Below, piece by piece: positions 6,744-15,632 of a stretch of DNA of 44,590 nucleotides. The stretch lies in contig WHTH01000036.1 in assembly GCA_009377865.1 (NCBI GenBank), positions 1 through 44,590 of the forward strand. The letters are read 5' to 3'. The stretch is from Pseudonocardiaceae bacterium (lineage in GTDB: Bacteria > Actinomycetota > Actinomycetes > Mycobacteriales > Pseudonocardiaceae). A model generated the notes under the pieces. The model worked only from the letters and a program-made list of their open reading frames with translations, made no database searches and was not told the DNA's origin. The position numbers and the translations under genes were made by a program. Within the stretch, counting starts at the first letter, position 1; each line of letters starts with the position of its first letter.

Positions 6744-8750
6744 GTGTCCAAGCTCGCGACGGCGGCCAAGCGGATCCTCGTGGGCCGGCCATTCCGTAGC
6801 GACCGTCTGGGCGGGACGCTGCTGCCGAAGCGCACAGCGCTGCCGGTGTTCGCCTCGGATCCGATGTCCTCGGTTGCCTACGCGCCCGAGGCGATGCTGG
6901 TGGCGCTCTCGGTGGCCGGCCTGTCGGCGTACGCACTCGGCCCCTGGATGGGGCTGGCGGTCGTGGTCGTGATGATCGCAGTGGTCGCTTCGTACCGGCA
7001 GACCGTGCACGCCTACCCCTCCGGCGGCGGGGACTACGAGGTGGCGACGGTCAACCACGGCCGCAACTGGGGTCTGGTGGTCGGCAGTGCTCTGCTGGTC
7101 GACTACATCCTGCTCGTTGCCGTGTCGATGTCCGCGGCGGCGGCGAACATCGGCGCGGGCATCGAAGTGGTCGGCGACCACAGGGTGGAGTTCGCGGTCG
7201 GTGCGATCGTGTTGCTGACGGCGCTGAACCTTCGTGGGGTTCGCGAGTCCGGACGCTTGTTCGCCATCCCGGCCTACGCCTTCGTCGTCGGTGTGCTGGG
7301 CATGGTCGTCGTGGGTCTGGTGCGGGAGTACCTGCTTGGCGCCGAAGTGCGCGCGGACAGTGCGGGCTTCACGTTGGTCGACGACGGCGAGCAGCTCGCC
7401 GGCCTGGCGTTCGCGTTCGTGTTGTTGCGGGCATTCGCTGCGGGCAACGCGGCGCTGACCGGGGTGGAGGCGATCAGCAACGGGGTGCCGGCATTCCGCA
7501 AGCCGAAGTCGCACAACGCTGCCACCATCCTGCTGTTGATGGGCGTGCTCGCGGTGAGCATGTTCATGGGCCTGCTCATGCTGGCTGAGATCACCGGCGT
7601 GAAGGTCGCCGAAAACCCGGCCGAGCAGCTGATCGGGGCGCCCGCCGGATACGAGCAGCAGACCCTCATCGCGCAGCTCGCCGGCGCGGTGTTCGCCGGG
7701 TTCGACCCGGCCTTCTACTTCCTGCTCACGGTGACCGGGATGATCCTGGTGCTGGCGGCCAACACCGCGTTCAACGGGTTCCCGGTGTTGGGCTCGATCC
7801 TTGCTCAGGATCGTTTCCTGCCCCGGCAGCTGCATACGCGAGGCGATCGCCTGGCTTTTTCCAACGGGATCCTGTTCCTGGCCGGGGCAGCGATCGTGCT
7901 GGTGGTCGCATTCCAGGCACATGTCACACGACTGATCGACCTGTACATCATCGGGGTGTTCGTGTCGTTCACACTGAGCCAGAGCGGCATGATCCGGCAC
8001 TGGAACCGGCTACTGGCCACCGAGACCGACCCGGGCCAGCGGCGCCGGATGCGGCGGAGCCAAGCCATCAACGCCTTCGGATTCAGCATGACCGCCGCCG
8101 TGCTGGTGGTGCTGGTGGTCACCCGGTTCACCGAGGGCGCCTGGGTCACCGTCGGCGCCATGGGCGGGATCTTCACCGCGATGCTGGCTATCCGGCGGCA
8201 CTACGATCGGGTGTCGCAGGAGCTGGTGCCCCGCCCCTCGGATGCGGTGCTGCCGTCCCGCAACCACGCCATCGTGCTGGTCTCCACGCTGCACTTGCCG
8301 ACATTGCGGGCGATCGCCTACGCCAGGGCCACCCGCCCCGACATTCTCGAGGCCGTGACCGCCAACGTCGATGACGGCGCGACACGGAAGCTGGTGGCCG
8401 AGTGGGAGGACGCGAACCTCCCGGTATCGCTGAAGGTCGTAGAATCGCCTTACCGGGAGATCACCAAGCCGGTGCTCGACTACGTGAAGCGAATACGCTC
8501 GGACAATCCCCGCAACGTCGTCACCGTCTTCATCCCGGAGTACGTCGTCGGCCACTGGTGGGAGCAGATCCTGCACAACCAGAGCGCGTTCCGGCTCAAG
8601 GGCCGGCTGCTCTTCGAGCCGGGAGTGATGGTTACCAGCGTCCCCTGGCAGCTGCGCTCGTCTGAGCGGATCGCTGATCGCGACGACGTCGTACCGGGCG
8701 CGGTCCGGCGCGGCCTCGATGCCGAGCGCACGGAAGACGACCGGCCGTGA
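6744..8750 (+). CDS. KimA-type potassium importer (APC superfamily)
   Basis: This 668-aa APC-superfamily transporter has about 12 membrane helices (residues about 45-490) and a soluble C-terminal domain of about 170 residues. Such genes are usually labelled amino acid permease. Compared from memory with Bacillus subtilis KimA (YdaO), it shares SDPMSSVAY, YPSGGGDYEV, LLVDYILLVAVS, SNGVPAFRKP, RGDRLAFSNGI, LYIIGVFVSFTLSQSGM and the C-terminal ILHNQSAF. The Asp, Tyr and Ser residues I recall as K+-site residues of KimA have counterparts at about D39, D120, Y121 and S128. Its place opposite ceoB/ceoC supports K+ as substrate. The gene overlaps the trmA-like gene in a GTGA. Confidence 0.8.
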   Translation: MSKLATAAKRILVGRPFRSDRLGGTLLPKRTALPVFASDPMSSVAYAPEAMLVALSVAGLSAYALGPWMGLAVVVVMIAVVASYRQTVHAYPSGGGDYEVATVNHGRNWGLVVGSALLVDYILLVAVSMSAAAANIGAGIEVVGDHRVEFAVGAIVLLTALNLRGVRESGRLFAIPAYAFVVGVLGMVVVGLVREYLLGAEVRADSAGFTLVDDGEQLAGLAFAFVLLRAFAAGNAALTGVEAISNGVPAFRKPKSHNAATILLLMGVLAVSMFMGLLMLAEITGVKVAENPAEQLIGAPAGYEQQTLIAQLAGAVFAGFDPAFYFLLTVTGMILVLAANTAFNGFPVLGSILAQDRFLPRQLHTRGDRLAFSNGILFLAGAAIVLVVAFQAHVTRLIDLYIIGVFVSFTLSQSGMIRHWNRLLATETDPGQRRRMRRSQAINAFGFSMTAAVLVVLVVTRFTEGAWVTVGAMGGIFTAMLAIRRHYDRVSQELVPRPSDAVLPSRNHAIVLVSTLHLPTLRAIAYARATRPDILEAVTANVDDGATRKLVAEWEDANLPVSLKVVESPYREITKPVLDYVKRIRSDNPRNVVTVFIPEYVVGHWWEQILHNQSAFRLKGRLLFEPGVMVTSVPWQLRSSERIADRDDVVPGAVRRGLDAERTEDDRP

Positions 8751-9952
8751 GCGAGCAGCCAGGCGGTACGGGCCGGGAGCTGGTGCTACGGATCGGTCCG
8801 GTGGCGCACGGCGGCTGCTGCGTTGCGCGCGAAGGCGGCGAGCAGGGCGGCCGGGTGGTGTTCGTCCGTCACGCGCTTCCCGGCGAGCGAGTCCGCGCCG
8901 TGGTGACCGAGGACCGTGGTGGCAGTTACTGCCGCGCCGACGCGGTGCAGGTGCTCGAGCCGTGCCCGGGCCGGGTGACCCCACAGTGCCCGGTCGCCGG
9001 CCCCGGTGGGTGCGGTGGGTGCGACTTCCAGCACGCCGACCCCGTCACTCAGCGCGAATTCATGGCGGCCGTGCTCGCCGAGCAGCTGCGCCGTATCGCC
9101 GGTCTCGACGTCACAGTGCCGGTCGAGGCGCTGCCCGGAGGGCCGCTAGGCTGGCGCACCCGGTGTCGGCTGACGGCCGACGCCTCGGGACGTCCCGGGT
9201 TCCGCGTCCACCGCAGCCATGCCGTCGTGCCCGTCGACGGTTGCCCGATCACGGTGGACGGTGCACTCGACGGCGTGCTGGCCCGGCGGTGGCGGGCCGA
9301 CTCGGAGATCGAGGTGGTGACCGACAGCAGCGGGCAGACACATGTCGCCGAGCTGCGTGCCGGCCGGCCACCGAGGCGGGTACAGGGAACCGGCAGGGCC
9401 GTGTTCCACGCGGCAGGCCGACGGTGGGAGCTGGACGGGCACGCCTTCTGGCAGGTACACCCGGCCGCCGCCGGGGCGCTGGCCGGGATCGTAGGGGAGT
9501 GGGTGTCCGCGCCGGTCGGGGGTACCGGCTGGGACCTCTACGGCGGTGTCGGACTCTTCGGTTCGGTGCTCGCCCGGCAGGTCGGCACGGCAGGCTCGGT
9601 GCTCGTCGTCGAGTCGTCGCCGCCGGCGGTGGCCGACGGCACGGCCGCGCTTGCCGACCTACCGCAGCTGCGGTTCGTCACCGGCCGGGTGCGGCGGGTG
9701 GTGCCGCGACTGTCCCGGCAGCCCGACGTGGTCGTGCTCGACCCACCGCGTCGCGGCGCGGGCAAGGAAGTCGCGGCCGCGGTGGCAGCGCGCGAGCCCG
9801 CCCGCATCGTGCACGTCGGCTGCGACCCGGCGGCGCTGGCGCGCGACCTCGCGGCGTTCGCGAGCTGCGGTTACCGGCTCCAGGCGATCCGTGCCCTGGA
9901 CACCTTCCCGATGACCCACCACGTCGAGTGCGTCACCCTGCTGGTGCCGTGA
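8747..9952 (+). CDS. RNA 5-methyluridine methyltransferase, TrmA/RumA family
   Basis: This 401-aa class I SAM-dependent methyltransferase methylates a uridine at C5 in tRNA or rRNA. It has an N-terminal TRAM-like region, a cysteine cluster (PCPGRVTPQCPVAGPGGCGGC) that resembles the 4Fe-4S site of RumA enzymes, the SAM motif WDLYGGVGLFGSVLA, VVLDPPRRGAG, the catalytic-cysteine motif HVGCDPAALARDL and the closing glutamate in HHVECVTLL. Its GTG start overlaps the stop of the transporter gene. Position matches Rv2689c. Whether tRNA or 23S rRNA is the target cannot be told. Confidence 0.88.
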   Translation: MSEQPGGTGRELVLRIGPVAHGGCCVAREGGEQGGRVVFVRHALPGERVRAVVTEDRGGSYCRADAVQVLEPCPGRVTPQCPVAGPGGCGGCDFQHADPVTQREFMAAVLAEQLRRIAGLDVTVPVEALPGGPLGWRTRCRLTADASGRPGFRVHRSHAVVPVDGCPITVDGALDGVLARRWRADSEIEVVTDSSGQTHVAELRAGRPPRRVQGTGRAVFHAAGRRWELDGHAFWQVHPAAAGALAGIVGEWVSAPVGGTGWDLYGGVGLFGSVLARQVGTAGSVLVVESSPPAVADGTAALADLPQLRFVTGRVRRVVPRLSRQPDVVVLDPPRRGAGKEVAAAVAAREPARIVHVGCDPAALARDLAAFASCGYRLQAIRALDTFPMTHHVECVTLLVP

Positions 9953-10197
9953 GTGTGTCCCGGTCGGCGGGCGCGGGGAGCGCTCACGGGGGATTTCGAT
10001 AGGTGGCGTCATAGCGTGCCTGTTCAGTGGCGCGTTGCTCCGCGCCCGCCTCGGCCCGTGCGGCCGGTGTCGGCTGGGTAACCGTGCTTTATGAGGCGGT
10101 GCTCGGCGGTCTCCTCGATGTAGGCGACCGAGTAGATCAGGCCCAGCAGGGCGCCTCCCACGGGTTCGGGCGTGCGGCAGCCATGAGCCCACGCTAG
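9953..10197. other. Intergenic 245 bases with a possible minus-strand fragment
   Basis: No convincing gene. A minus-strand open stretch (10161 down to 10024, GTG start, 45 codons) reads VGGALLGLIYSVAYIEET and is in the same frame as the HNH gene just after its stop. It may be a decayed C-terminal extension or chance; it has no Shine-Dalgarno sequence. Confidence 0.25.
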
Positions 10198-12006
10198 TCA
10201 GAACGGCGGGATGTCGTCATCCGGGTCCGGCTTCGGTGGTGGCGGGTCGGGTTCAGGTGGTGGTACCTCGAGGATCGGGTGCGCCCAGTCGTCATCGATG
10301 TCGTCGTCGATCCGGGTCCATCGGGATGGTGGGTAGTGGGGTGGCTCCCAGGGCAGCGGATCGGGCAGTGGGTCGATGATCGGGGCCAGCCGGTGGGTGT
10401 AGCGGTGGCCGAGCTTGCTGGTCCAGACGAAGACGCCGGGCTCGGGCTGTGCCAGCGACCAGCCGCCCTGGTGCTTGAGGACGTGATCGTGGCGACAGGC
10501 CGGGCCGAGGTTGTCGTCGACCGTGGGACCACCGTGGCTGTGATCGCGGGTGTGGTCGAGATCGACACTGGTGGCGGGTGTGCGGCAGCCACGGAAGGTG
10601 CAGAACCGGTCGCGGATCTGGACGTAGCGGCGTAGCGCCGCGCCGGGAGTGTGGCGGCTGGGGTCCTCGGTGTCGCGGTGGACGCTGCCATGCTGCCGTG
10701 TGAGGTCGGCGATCACCGGCGCCCAGCTCCCGGCCGAGGTGGGATCCGCGACGAGGCTGTGCAGCAGGGTGGCGGGGATCTGCAGTTCGACGATGTTGCG
10801 GCCACCGACCGTGCCGGTGCGGCCGCCGTCCACACGGGTGGGTCGGGTGCGGGTGATGCCGCAGTCGAGCAGGTAACCGTCGTCGTCGGTGATCGCGTAG
10901 CGCCACTCGGCACCGCCCAGCACGCTGGCCATGTCGCGGGCCAGTCCGGCGTGTAGCGGCCCCCACCCGGCCAGCTCACCCGGGTACTCGTCGAAGCTGA
11001 GCAGGGTCGACAGCCGCACCCGCAGCTCCACCGTCCCGGCCCGGCGTTTGCCGGCGGCACCTCCGCCGGCAGGGAGCGGGTCGTCCCCGTCGCCGCCACC
11101 GTCGCCACCACCACCACCCTGCTCGCCGCCGCCGCCACCACCACCACCACCACCACCACCACCGTCGTCGTCGCCGCCCCCGTCGGGGCCGTCGGTGCTG
11201 GCCTTCGCAGCGGCAAGCAGGCAGTCGAGGATGGTCGCGTCGTCGAGTCCGGCGTAGCTGCCGTCGGTCATGCCGAGGAACAGGTCGGCGCGCACGTGGT
11301 CGATGGGGTCAGGGTGTCCGCCGCGCTTGGCGGCCATGGCCAGCGCGTCGATGCGCGCGCCCGCGGCGGCGACCCGGTCCAGCGGCAAGTCATAGCCTGA
11401 CAGGTTCGCCGACCCGTCGGGGTTGCGCGAGCCCACCACCCGCCGCTGGGCGACCGCGTCTTCGTAGCTGCGCCGCGCCCAGTCGGGATCGATCGCGATG
11501 GCGTGTTTTTTGATCTGCTCGATGAGCTGGCCGGTGGTCAGCTCCCCGACCCAGGGCAGCAGCACCTCGCAAATCCGGCGGGCCTGCTCGAGGGTCAGCC
11601 CGGACGTCCACTCCGACAGGATCCGTGCCCGGGGCTCATCGAGGCGACCCGACTCCAGCGCCGCATGCACCGCGGGCAGCCGGGTACGCAAGTCATAGGC
11701 CAGCCACAACTGGGCATCGGCGGCCCGGCGGGTCAACACCAGCGCCGCGCGGATCTCATCGGCCGAGAACTCGCCCAGATCGCGCATGCGGGTCGGCCGG
11801 TCGTCGTCATCACACAGCCCGACTTCGACCATCACCGCCATCAACCGGGCACGCTCGTGATTGGCCTGCCGGTACTGCGCCTGCAATACCCGCACGCAAT
11901 CGAACCCCACCAGCCGTGAAAGATCGATGCCTGCAAGCACGCGCGACAATTCCGGACCCGGCGCCTGCTGCGCCAGATCCTCCGGAATCACCTGCGGCTC
12001 AACCAC
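10198..12006 (-). CDS. DUF222 / HNH endonuclease-domain protein (13E12-repeat type)
   Basis: This 602-aa protein has an N-terminal DUF222 domain (about residues 20-270), a glycine/aspartate linker with 14 Gly in a row near residue 285, a second conserved region and a C-terminal HNH nuclease fold: DRFCTFRGCRTPATSVDLDH, DHSHGGPT, DNLGPACRHDHVLKH. The histidines and zinc cysteines look intact. These proteins are multicopy in mycobacteria and relatives, and their role is unknown. Minus-strand TAAAGT (12018 to 12013) sits six bases before a GTG at 12006, so I take that leaderless start rather than the GTG at 12012. The last 60 residues are Pro/Asp-rich. The gene lies in an insertion between trmA-like and dxs. 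Confidence 0.85.
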   Translation of the reverse strand: MVEPQVIPEDLAQQAPGPELSRVLAGIDLSRLVGFDCVRVLQAQYRQANHERARLMAVMVEVGLCDDDDRPTRMRDLGEFSADEIRAALVLTRRAADAQLWLAYDLRTRLPAVHAALESGRLDEPRARILSEWTSGLTLEQARRICEVLLPWVGELTTGQLIEQIKKHAIAIDPDWARRSYEDAVAQRRVVGSRNPDGSANLSGYDLPLDRVAAAGARIDALAMAAKRGGHPDPIDHVRADLFLGMTDGSYAGLDDATILDCLLAAAKASTDGPDGGGDDDGGGGGGGGGGGGGEQGGGGGDGGGDGDDPLPAGGGAAGKRRAGTVELRVRLSTLLSFDEYPGELAGWGPLHAGLARDMASVLGGAEWRYAITDDDGYLLDCGITRTRPTRVDGGRTGTVGGRNIVELQIPATLLHSLVADPTSAGSWAPVIADLTRQHGSVHRDTEDPSRHTPGAALRRYVQIRDRFCTFRGCRTPATSVDLDHTRDHSHGGPTVDDNLGPACRHDHVLKHQGGWSLAQPEPGVFVWTSKLGHRYTHRLAPIIDPLPDPLPWEPPHYPPSRWTRIDDDIDDDWAHPILEVPPPEPDPPPPKPDPDDDIPPF

Positions 12007-12156
12007 ACCCACACTTTACGAACACCCACCGACAAAAACGGCGCACCAGAACACCGCAGGAGCAGCCTTTTCGCCCATGCGCCCAACGGTCGAAACAAAG
12101 CGACGAAAGGCGCGCACTGGTCCCCGGCACCGCTCACGACTGGTGCCGGACTCCCA

Positions 12157-12573
12157 TCAAGGGTTGCGCACAAGTAATCGGTCGGATGGCGGCTCGAATC
12201 CGAACTTCTCGTAGAAGGCGTGACCATCAGCGGTGTGCAATATCCAACGAAGATCACGGTGAGGACCGCGCTCGACCGCCTCCCGCACCAGCTCGAAGCC
12301 CAGGCCACGCCCACGCCACGGGCCGAGCACATAAACGTCGGCGAGGTAGGCGATGGCGACGCCGTCGGAAACGACACGGGCGAAGCCGATCTGACGCAGG
12401 CCGTCGTAGAGACCGACCACCCGCGACGCTTCATGTACGAGGCGCTGCACGGTGGCGGCGGTGCGCGCACGTGCCCAGTAACTCTCGATCGACAGAAACG
12501 CATGGACTGCGGCGACGTCGACTCGCCGCGGGTCGTCGTCGAGTTCGAGCCCGCTCGTCAGCGTACGGAGCAT
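12157..12573 (-). CDS. GNAT-family N-acetyltransferase
   Basis: This 138-aa protein shows the GNAT core: YLADVYVLGPWRGRGLGFEL contains the acetyl-CoA pyrophosphate loop (RGRGLG) after the beta-4 strand, and HTADGHAFYEKFGF is the C-terminal helix-turn typical of the family. The acceptor substrate is unknown. The ATG at 12573 is preferred to the TTG immediately upstream. The start touches the truncated ketosynthase fragment on the same strand, suggesting that this gene joined, or survived, a local rearrangement. Confidence 0.8.
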   Translation of the reverse strand: MLRTLTSGLELDDDPRRVDVAAVHAFLSIESYWARARTAATVQRLVHEASRVVGLYDGLRQIGFARVVSDGVAIAYLADVYVLGPWRGRGLGFELVREAVERGPHRDLRWILHTADGHAFYEKFGFEPPSDRLLVRNP

Positions 12574-12770
12574 CAATGGCGGTCCAGCCGCCGCGCGTCG
12601 CGGCGACCGACGAACTCGGCGGCGTCGGCCGCGGTGTCATCCACCTGCCGTACCCGTTGCGGCGCCGCCGGTGCGCACAGCGCCGACCAGAAGCTCGCTG
12701 TGTCCGCCGCGCCTGGCGCGACCACACCGGCGCCGGTCACCGCGACCCGTCGGACAGCCTGCGGGCGCAC
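12573..12770 (-). pseudogene. Beta-ketoacyl-ACP synthase, N-terminal fragment
   Basis: 65 codons carry the hallmark start of KAS II/FabF-type ketosynthases: RRVAVTGAGVVAPGAADTAS, FWSALCAP, and EFVGRRDARRLDRH just before a stop. Intact ketosynthases are about 400 aa, and the Cys-His-His catalytic residues would lie further on, so this piece cannot work. It still has a strong AGGAGGTG eight bases before its GTG. It is truncated exactly at the GNAT start. It may still be translated as a short peptide. Confidence 0.65.
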
Positions 12771-12956
12771 CAGGCGTTCACCTCCTCGGTCGCCACCAGC
12801 CTGCCAGCCACCGAACCGGAACCGGTTGGCGGCACGGACACCGAGTGGCGGCTGCCGGGTGCCGGGCTGCAGTCTCCGTAGACTGGCGTCCGGTCGCGTC
12901 GTCCGATACGCGACAGCGCCCCGATCCGGTCCCGGCCACGAACGAGGTGGGAGACG
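12771..12956. other. Intergenic region upstream of dxs
   Basis: 186 bases lie between the ketosynthase fragment and dxs. It holds the expected dxs promoter region and GGTGGGAG before the TTG start. I see no clear -10 box, riboswitch or small gene. Confidence 0.4.
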
Positions 12957-14906
12957 TTGAGCCTGTTGCACACCGTGCGTACCCCGGAGGACGTCAAGCG
13001 GCTGGACGGCAGCAGCCTGCCCGCGCTGGCAAGCGAGATCCGGGCCTTCCTGATCGATCGGGTGTCGCGCACCGGTGGGCACCTAGGCCCGAACCTGGGC
13101 GCCGTCGAGCTGACCCTGGCGCTGCACCGGGTGTTCGACTCGCCGCACGATCCGCTGGTCTTCGACACCGGCCACCAGTCGTATGTACACAAGATCCTCA
13201 CCGGCCGCTCCGAGGGGTTCGACCGGTTGCGCAAGCAGGGTGGGCTATCCGGGTATCCGTGCCGCGCCGAGAGCGAGCACGACTGGGTGGAGTCCAGCCA
13301 CGCCTCGGCAGCGCTGTCGTACGCTGACGGATTGGCCAAGGCGTTCGCGATCGACGGAGCGGACCGGCGCGTGGTCGCCGTGGTGGGCGACGGTGCGCTG
13401 ACCGGTGGGATGTGCTGGGAGGCGCTCAACAACATCGCCGCAGGCCAGGACCGGCCGGTCGTGATCGTGGTCAACGACAACGGCCGGTCGTACTCGCCGA
13501 CGATCGGCGGGCTCGCCGAGCATCTGAGCATGCTGCGATTGCAGCCGGGTTATGAGCGGGTGCTGCGCACGGGCAAGCAAGCACTGCAGCAGATACCGGT
13601 GCTGGGGCGGCCGATCTATGCGGGGCTGCACGCCGCCAAGCGGGGCCTGAAGGATGCGCTGACGCCGCAGATCCTGTTCGAGGACCTCGGGTTGAAGTAC
13701 TTCGGCCCGGTTGACGGGCACGACATGGAAGCGATGGAGGGGGCGCTGCGGCATGCCAAGGAGTTCGGCGGGCCGGTGATCGTGCACGCGGTGACCAACA
13801 AGGGCAACGGCTACGCACCGGCCGCGGTCGAGGCCGAGTTGATGCACCAGGTCAAGGTCATGGACCCGGAGACCGGTGAGCCGCTGGCCGTGCCCGGCCT
13901 GACCTGGACCGCGGTGTTCGCCGACGAGCTGGTGCGGCTCGGTGGCGAGCGCGACGACCTGGTGGCGATCACGGCCGCGATGCCGGGGCCGACCGGTCTG
14001 GCGGCCTTCGCCCTTCGGTTCCCGCAACGCTGCTATGACGTCGGCATCGCCGAGCAGCACGCCATGACGTCGGCGGCCGGGCTGGCGATGGGCGGCATGC
14101 ATCCGGTGGTCGCGGTGTATTCGACGTTCCTCAACCGCGGCTTCGACCAGGTCCTGATGGACATCGGGTTGCATCGGGCACCGGTGACCCTGGTGCTCGA
14201 CCGCGCCGGCGTGACCGGCGAGGACGGCGCCAGCCACAACGGCATGTGGGACCTGTCGGTGCTGGGCATCGTGCCCGGGATGCGGGTGGCGGCCCCCCGC
14301 GACGCGCCCACGCTGCGCGAGGAGCTCGCCGAGGCTGTCGAGATCGACGACGGGCCCACCGCGGTGCGGTTCGCGAAGGGAGCGGTGACCGAGTCGGTGC
14401 CTGCGCTGCAGCGGATCGACGGCGTCGACGTGCTGCGCCGGCCCGGGACCGGCGAGGGCGACGACGTCTTGCTCGTGGGGATCGGCGCGTTCGCCGAACT
14501 CGCGGTCGCCGCCGCTGAGCGGCTGGCCGACCAGGGGATCGGGGTGACCGTGGTCGACCCCCGCTGGATCGCGCCGGTGCCCGACATCCTGGTCCGGATG
14601 GTAGCGGCCCACCGGCTCGTGGTGACCGTCGAGGACAACGGCCGCCACGGCGGGTTCGGCTGGTCGCTGGCAGCGGCGTTGCGCGATGCCGAGGTCGACA
14701 CCCCGCTGCGTGATCTCGGCATCCCACAGCGCTACCTCGACCACGCCTCTCGATCGGAGGTGCTCGCCGAGGTGGGGCTGACGGCGCAGGACGTCGCCCG
14801 GCGGGTGACGGGCTGGGCGGCGGGACGGATCGGCACGACCGGAGACCCCGCTGCGAGCGCTGCAGCCGACGCCGCCGACCCGGCGCCGCCCGCCGAATCC
14901 CGGTGA
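12957..14906 (+). CDS. dxs: 1-deoxy-D-xylulose-5-phosphate synthase
   Basis: This 649-aa thiamine-diphosphate enzyme condenses pyruvate and glyceraldehyde-3-phosphate to DXP, the first step of the MEP isoprenoid pathway. Visible motifs are [21 protein letters not shown], the ThDP/Mg site [25 protein letters not shown], and [14 protein letters not shown] with the catalytic glutamate. The TTG start at 12957 is preceded by GGTGGGAG and gives the usual N-terminus [17 protein letters not shown]. The last 25 residues are an Ala/Pro-rich tail. A response regulator follows after 30 bases. Confidence 0.95.
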   Translation: MSLLHTVRTPEDVKRLDGSSLPALASEIRAFLIDRVSRTGGHLGPNLGAVELTLALHRVFDSPHDPLVFDTGHQSYVHKILTGRSEGFDRLRKQGGLSGYPCRAESEHDWVESSHASAALSYADGLAKAFAIDGADRRVVAVVGDGALTGGMCWEALNNIAAGQDRPVVIVVNDNGRSYSPTIGGLAEHLSMLRLQPGYERVLRTGKQALQQIPVLGRPIYAGLHAAKRGLKDALTPQILFEDLGLKYFGPVDGHDMEAMEGALRHAKEFGGPVIVHAVTNKGNGYAPAAVEAELMHQVKVMDPETGEPLAVPGLTWTAVFADELVRLGGERDDLVAITAAMPGPTGLAAFALRFPQRCYDVGIAEQHAMTSAAGLAMGGMHPVVAVYSTFLNRGFDQVLMDIGLHRAPVTLVLDRAGVTGEDGASHNGMWDLSVLGIVPGMRVAAPRDAPTLREELAEAVEIDDGPTAVRFAKGAVTESVPALQRIDGVDVLRRPGTGEGDDVLLVGIGAFAELAVAAAERLADQGIGVTVVDPRWIAPVPDILVRMVAAHRLVVTVEDNGRHGGFGWSLAAALRDAEVDTPLRDLGIPQRYLDHASRSEVLAEVGLTAQDVARRVTGWAAGRIGTTGDPAASAAADAADPAPPAESR

Positions 14907-14923
14907 CGGCGGAGCCGTTGGCT

Positions 14924-14929
14924 TACCGT
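14924..14929 (+). promoter_or_regulatory. -10 box of the response regulator gene
   Basis: TACCGT is followed after seven bases by the GTG at 14937, which opens on the receiver domain. It predicts a leaderless transcript starting just downstream of dxs. Confidence 0.4.
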
Positions 14930-14936
14930 GGACGCT

Positions 14937-15626
14937 GTGCGCATCCTGATCGTCGAGGACGAGCAACCGCTGGCCGACGCCGTGGCCCGCGGGTTACGCC
15001 GCGAGGGCATGGCCGTCGACGTCGCCTATGACGGCGATATCGGGCACGAGAAGGCCTCGGTGACGCGCTACGACGTGGTCGTGATCGACCGCGACCTGCC
15101 GGGGATGCCCGGCGACGAGCTGTGCCGCGCGATCGCCGCCGACTGGTCGGTGACCCGGGTGCTGATGCTCACCGCCAGCGGCAGCGTCTCGGACCGGGTG
15201 TCGGGGCTGTCACTGGGCGCCGACGACTACCTCGCCAAGCCATTCGCCTTCCCCGAGCTGGTTGCGCGGCTTCGCGCGCTGGGCCGGCGGGCGACTCCGG
15301 CAGCGCCTCCGATACTGCGTGCCGGGGACCTCGCGCTCGATCCTGCCCGGCGGATCGTGACCCGCGCCGGCACGGCAATCGAGCTCACCCGCAAGGAGTT
15401 CGGTGTCCTGGAGGTACTGTTGTCGGCAGCCGGAGCGGTGGTCAGCAGCGAGGAGCTGCTGGAGCGGGTGTGGGACGAGAACGCCGACCCGTTCACGACC
15501 ACGGTCCGGGTCACCGTGATGACGCTGCGCAAGAAGCTCGGCGAGCCCGGGCTCATCGACACCGTGGTCGGCTCCGGTTACCGGGTGCCCGGCACCGCTA
15601 CCGGCGCCACCCCCGAGTCCGGCTGA
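14937..15626 (+). CDS. OmpR-family response regulator
   Basis: This 229-aa DNA-binding response regulator has a receiver domain (residues 1-115) with the acidic pocket in IVEDE, the phosphoacceptor Asp in VVVIDRDLPG, Thr in LMLTAS and Lys in YLAKPF. A winged-helix domain follows (ELTRKEFGVLEVLL, TVRVTVMTLRKKLGEPG, TVVGSGYRV). The GTG at 14937 is chosen over 14928 because VRILIVEDE is the usual start and a TACCGT box fits. The histidine kinase follows 6 bases after the stop, so the two are a pair. The stimulus and regulon are unknown. Confidence 0.88.
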   Translation: MRILIVEDEQPLADAVARGLRREGMAVDVAYDGDIGHEKASVTRYDVVVIDRDLPGMPGDELCRAIAADWSVTRVLMLTASGSVSDRVSGLSLGADDYLAKPFAFPELVARLRALGRRATPAAPPILRAGDLALDPARRIVTRAGTAIELTRKEFGVLEVLLSAAGAVVSSEELLERVWDENADPFTTTVRVTVMTLRKKLGEPGLIDTVVGSGYRVPGTATGATPESG

Positions 15627-15632
15627 GCGACC

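Noticed and set aside
6615-8000. A 461-codon open frame antisense to the KimA-like gene
   Set aside because: His/Gln/Asp-rich low-complexity translation typical of a shadow of a high-GC gene; the plus strand has full transporter motifs.
11090-11185. CRISPR-like array suggested by repeated CCACCA
   Set aside because: It is a simple trinucleotide repeat inside a coding sequence, with no spacers and no cas genes in the window.
13245-14966. A 573-codon open frame antisense to dxs
   Set aside because: It mirrors the third-position GC bias of dxs, has no family resemblance and no ribosome site. Dxs on the other strand has every motif.
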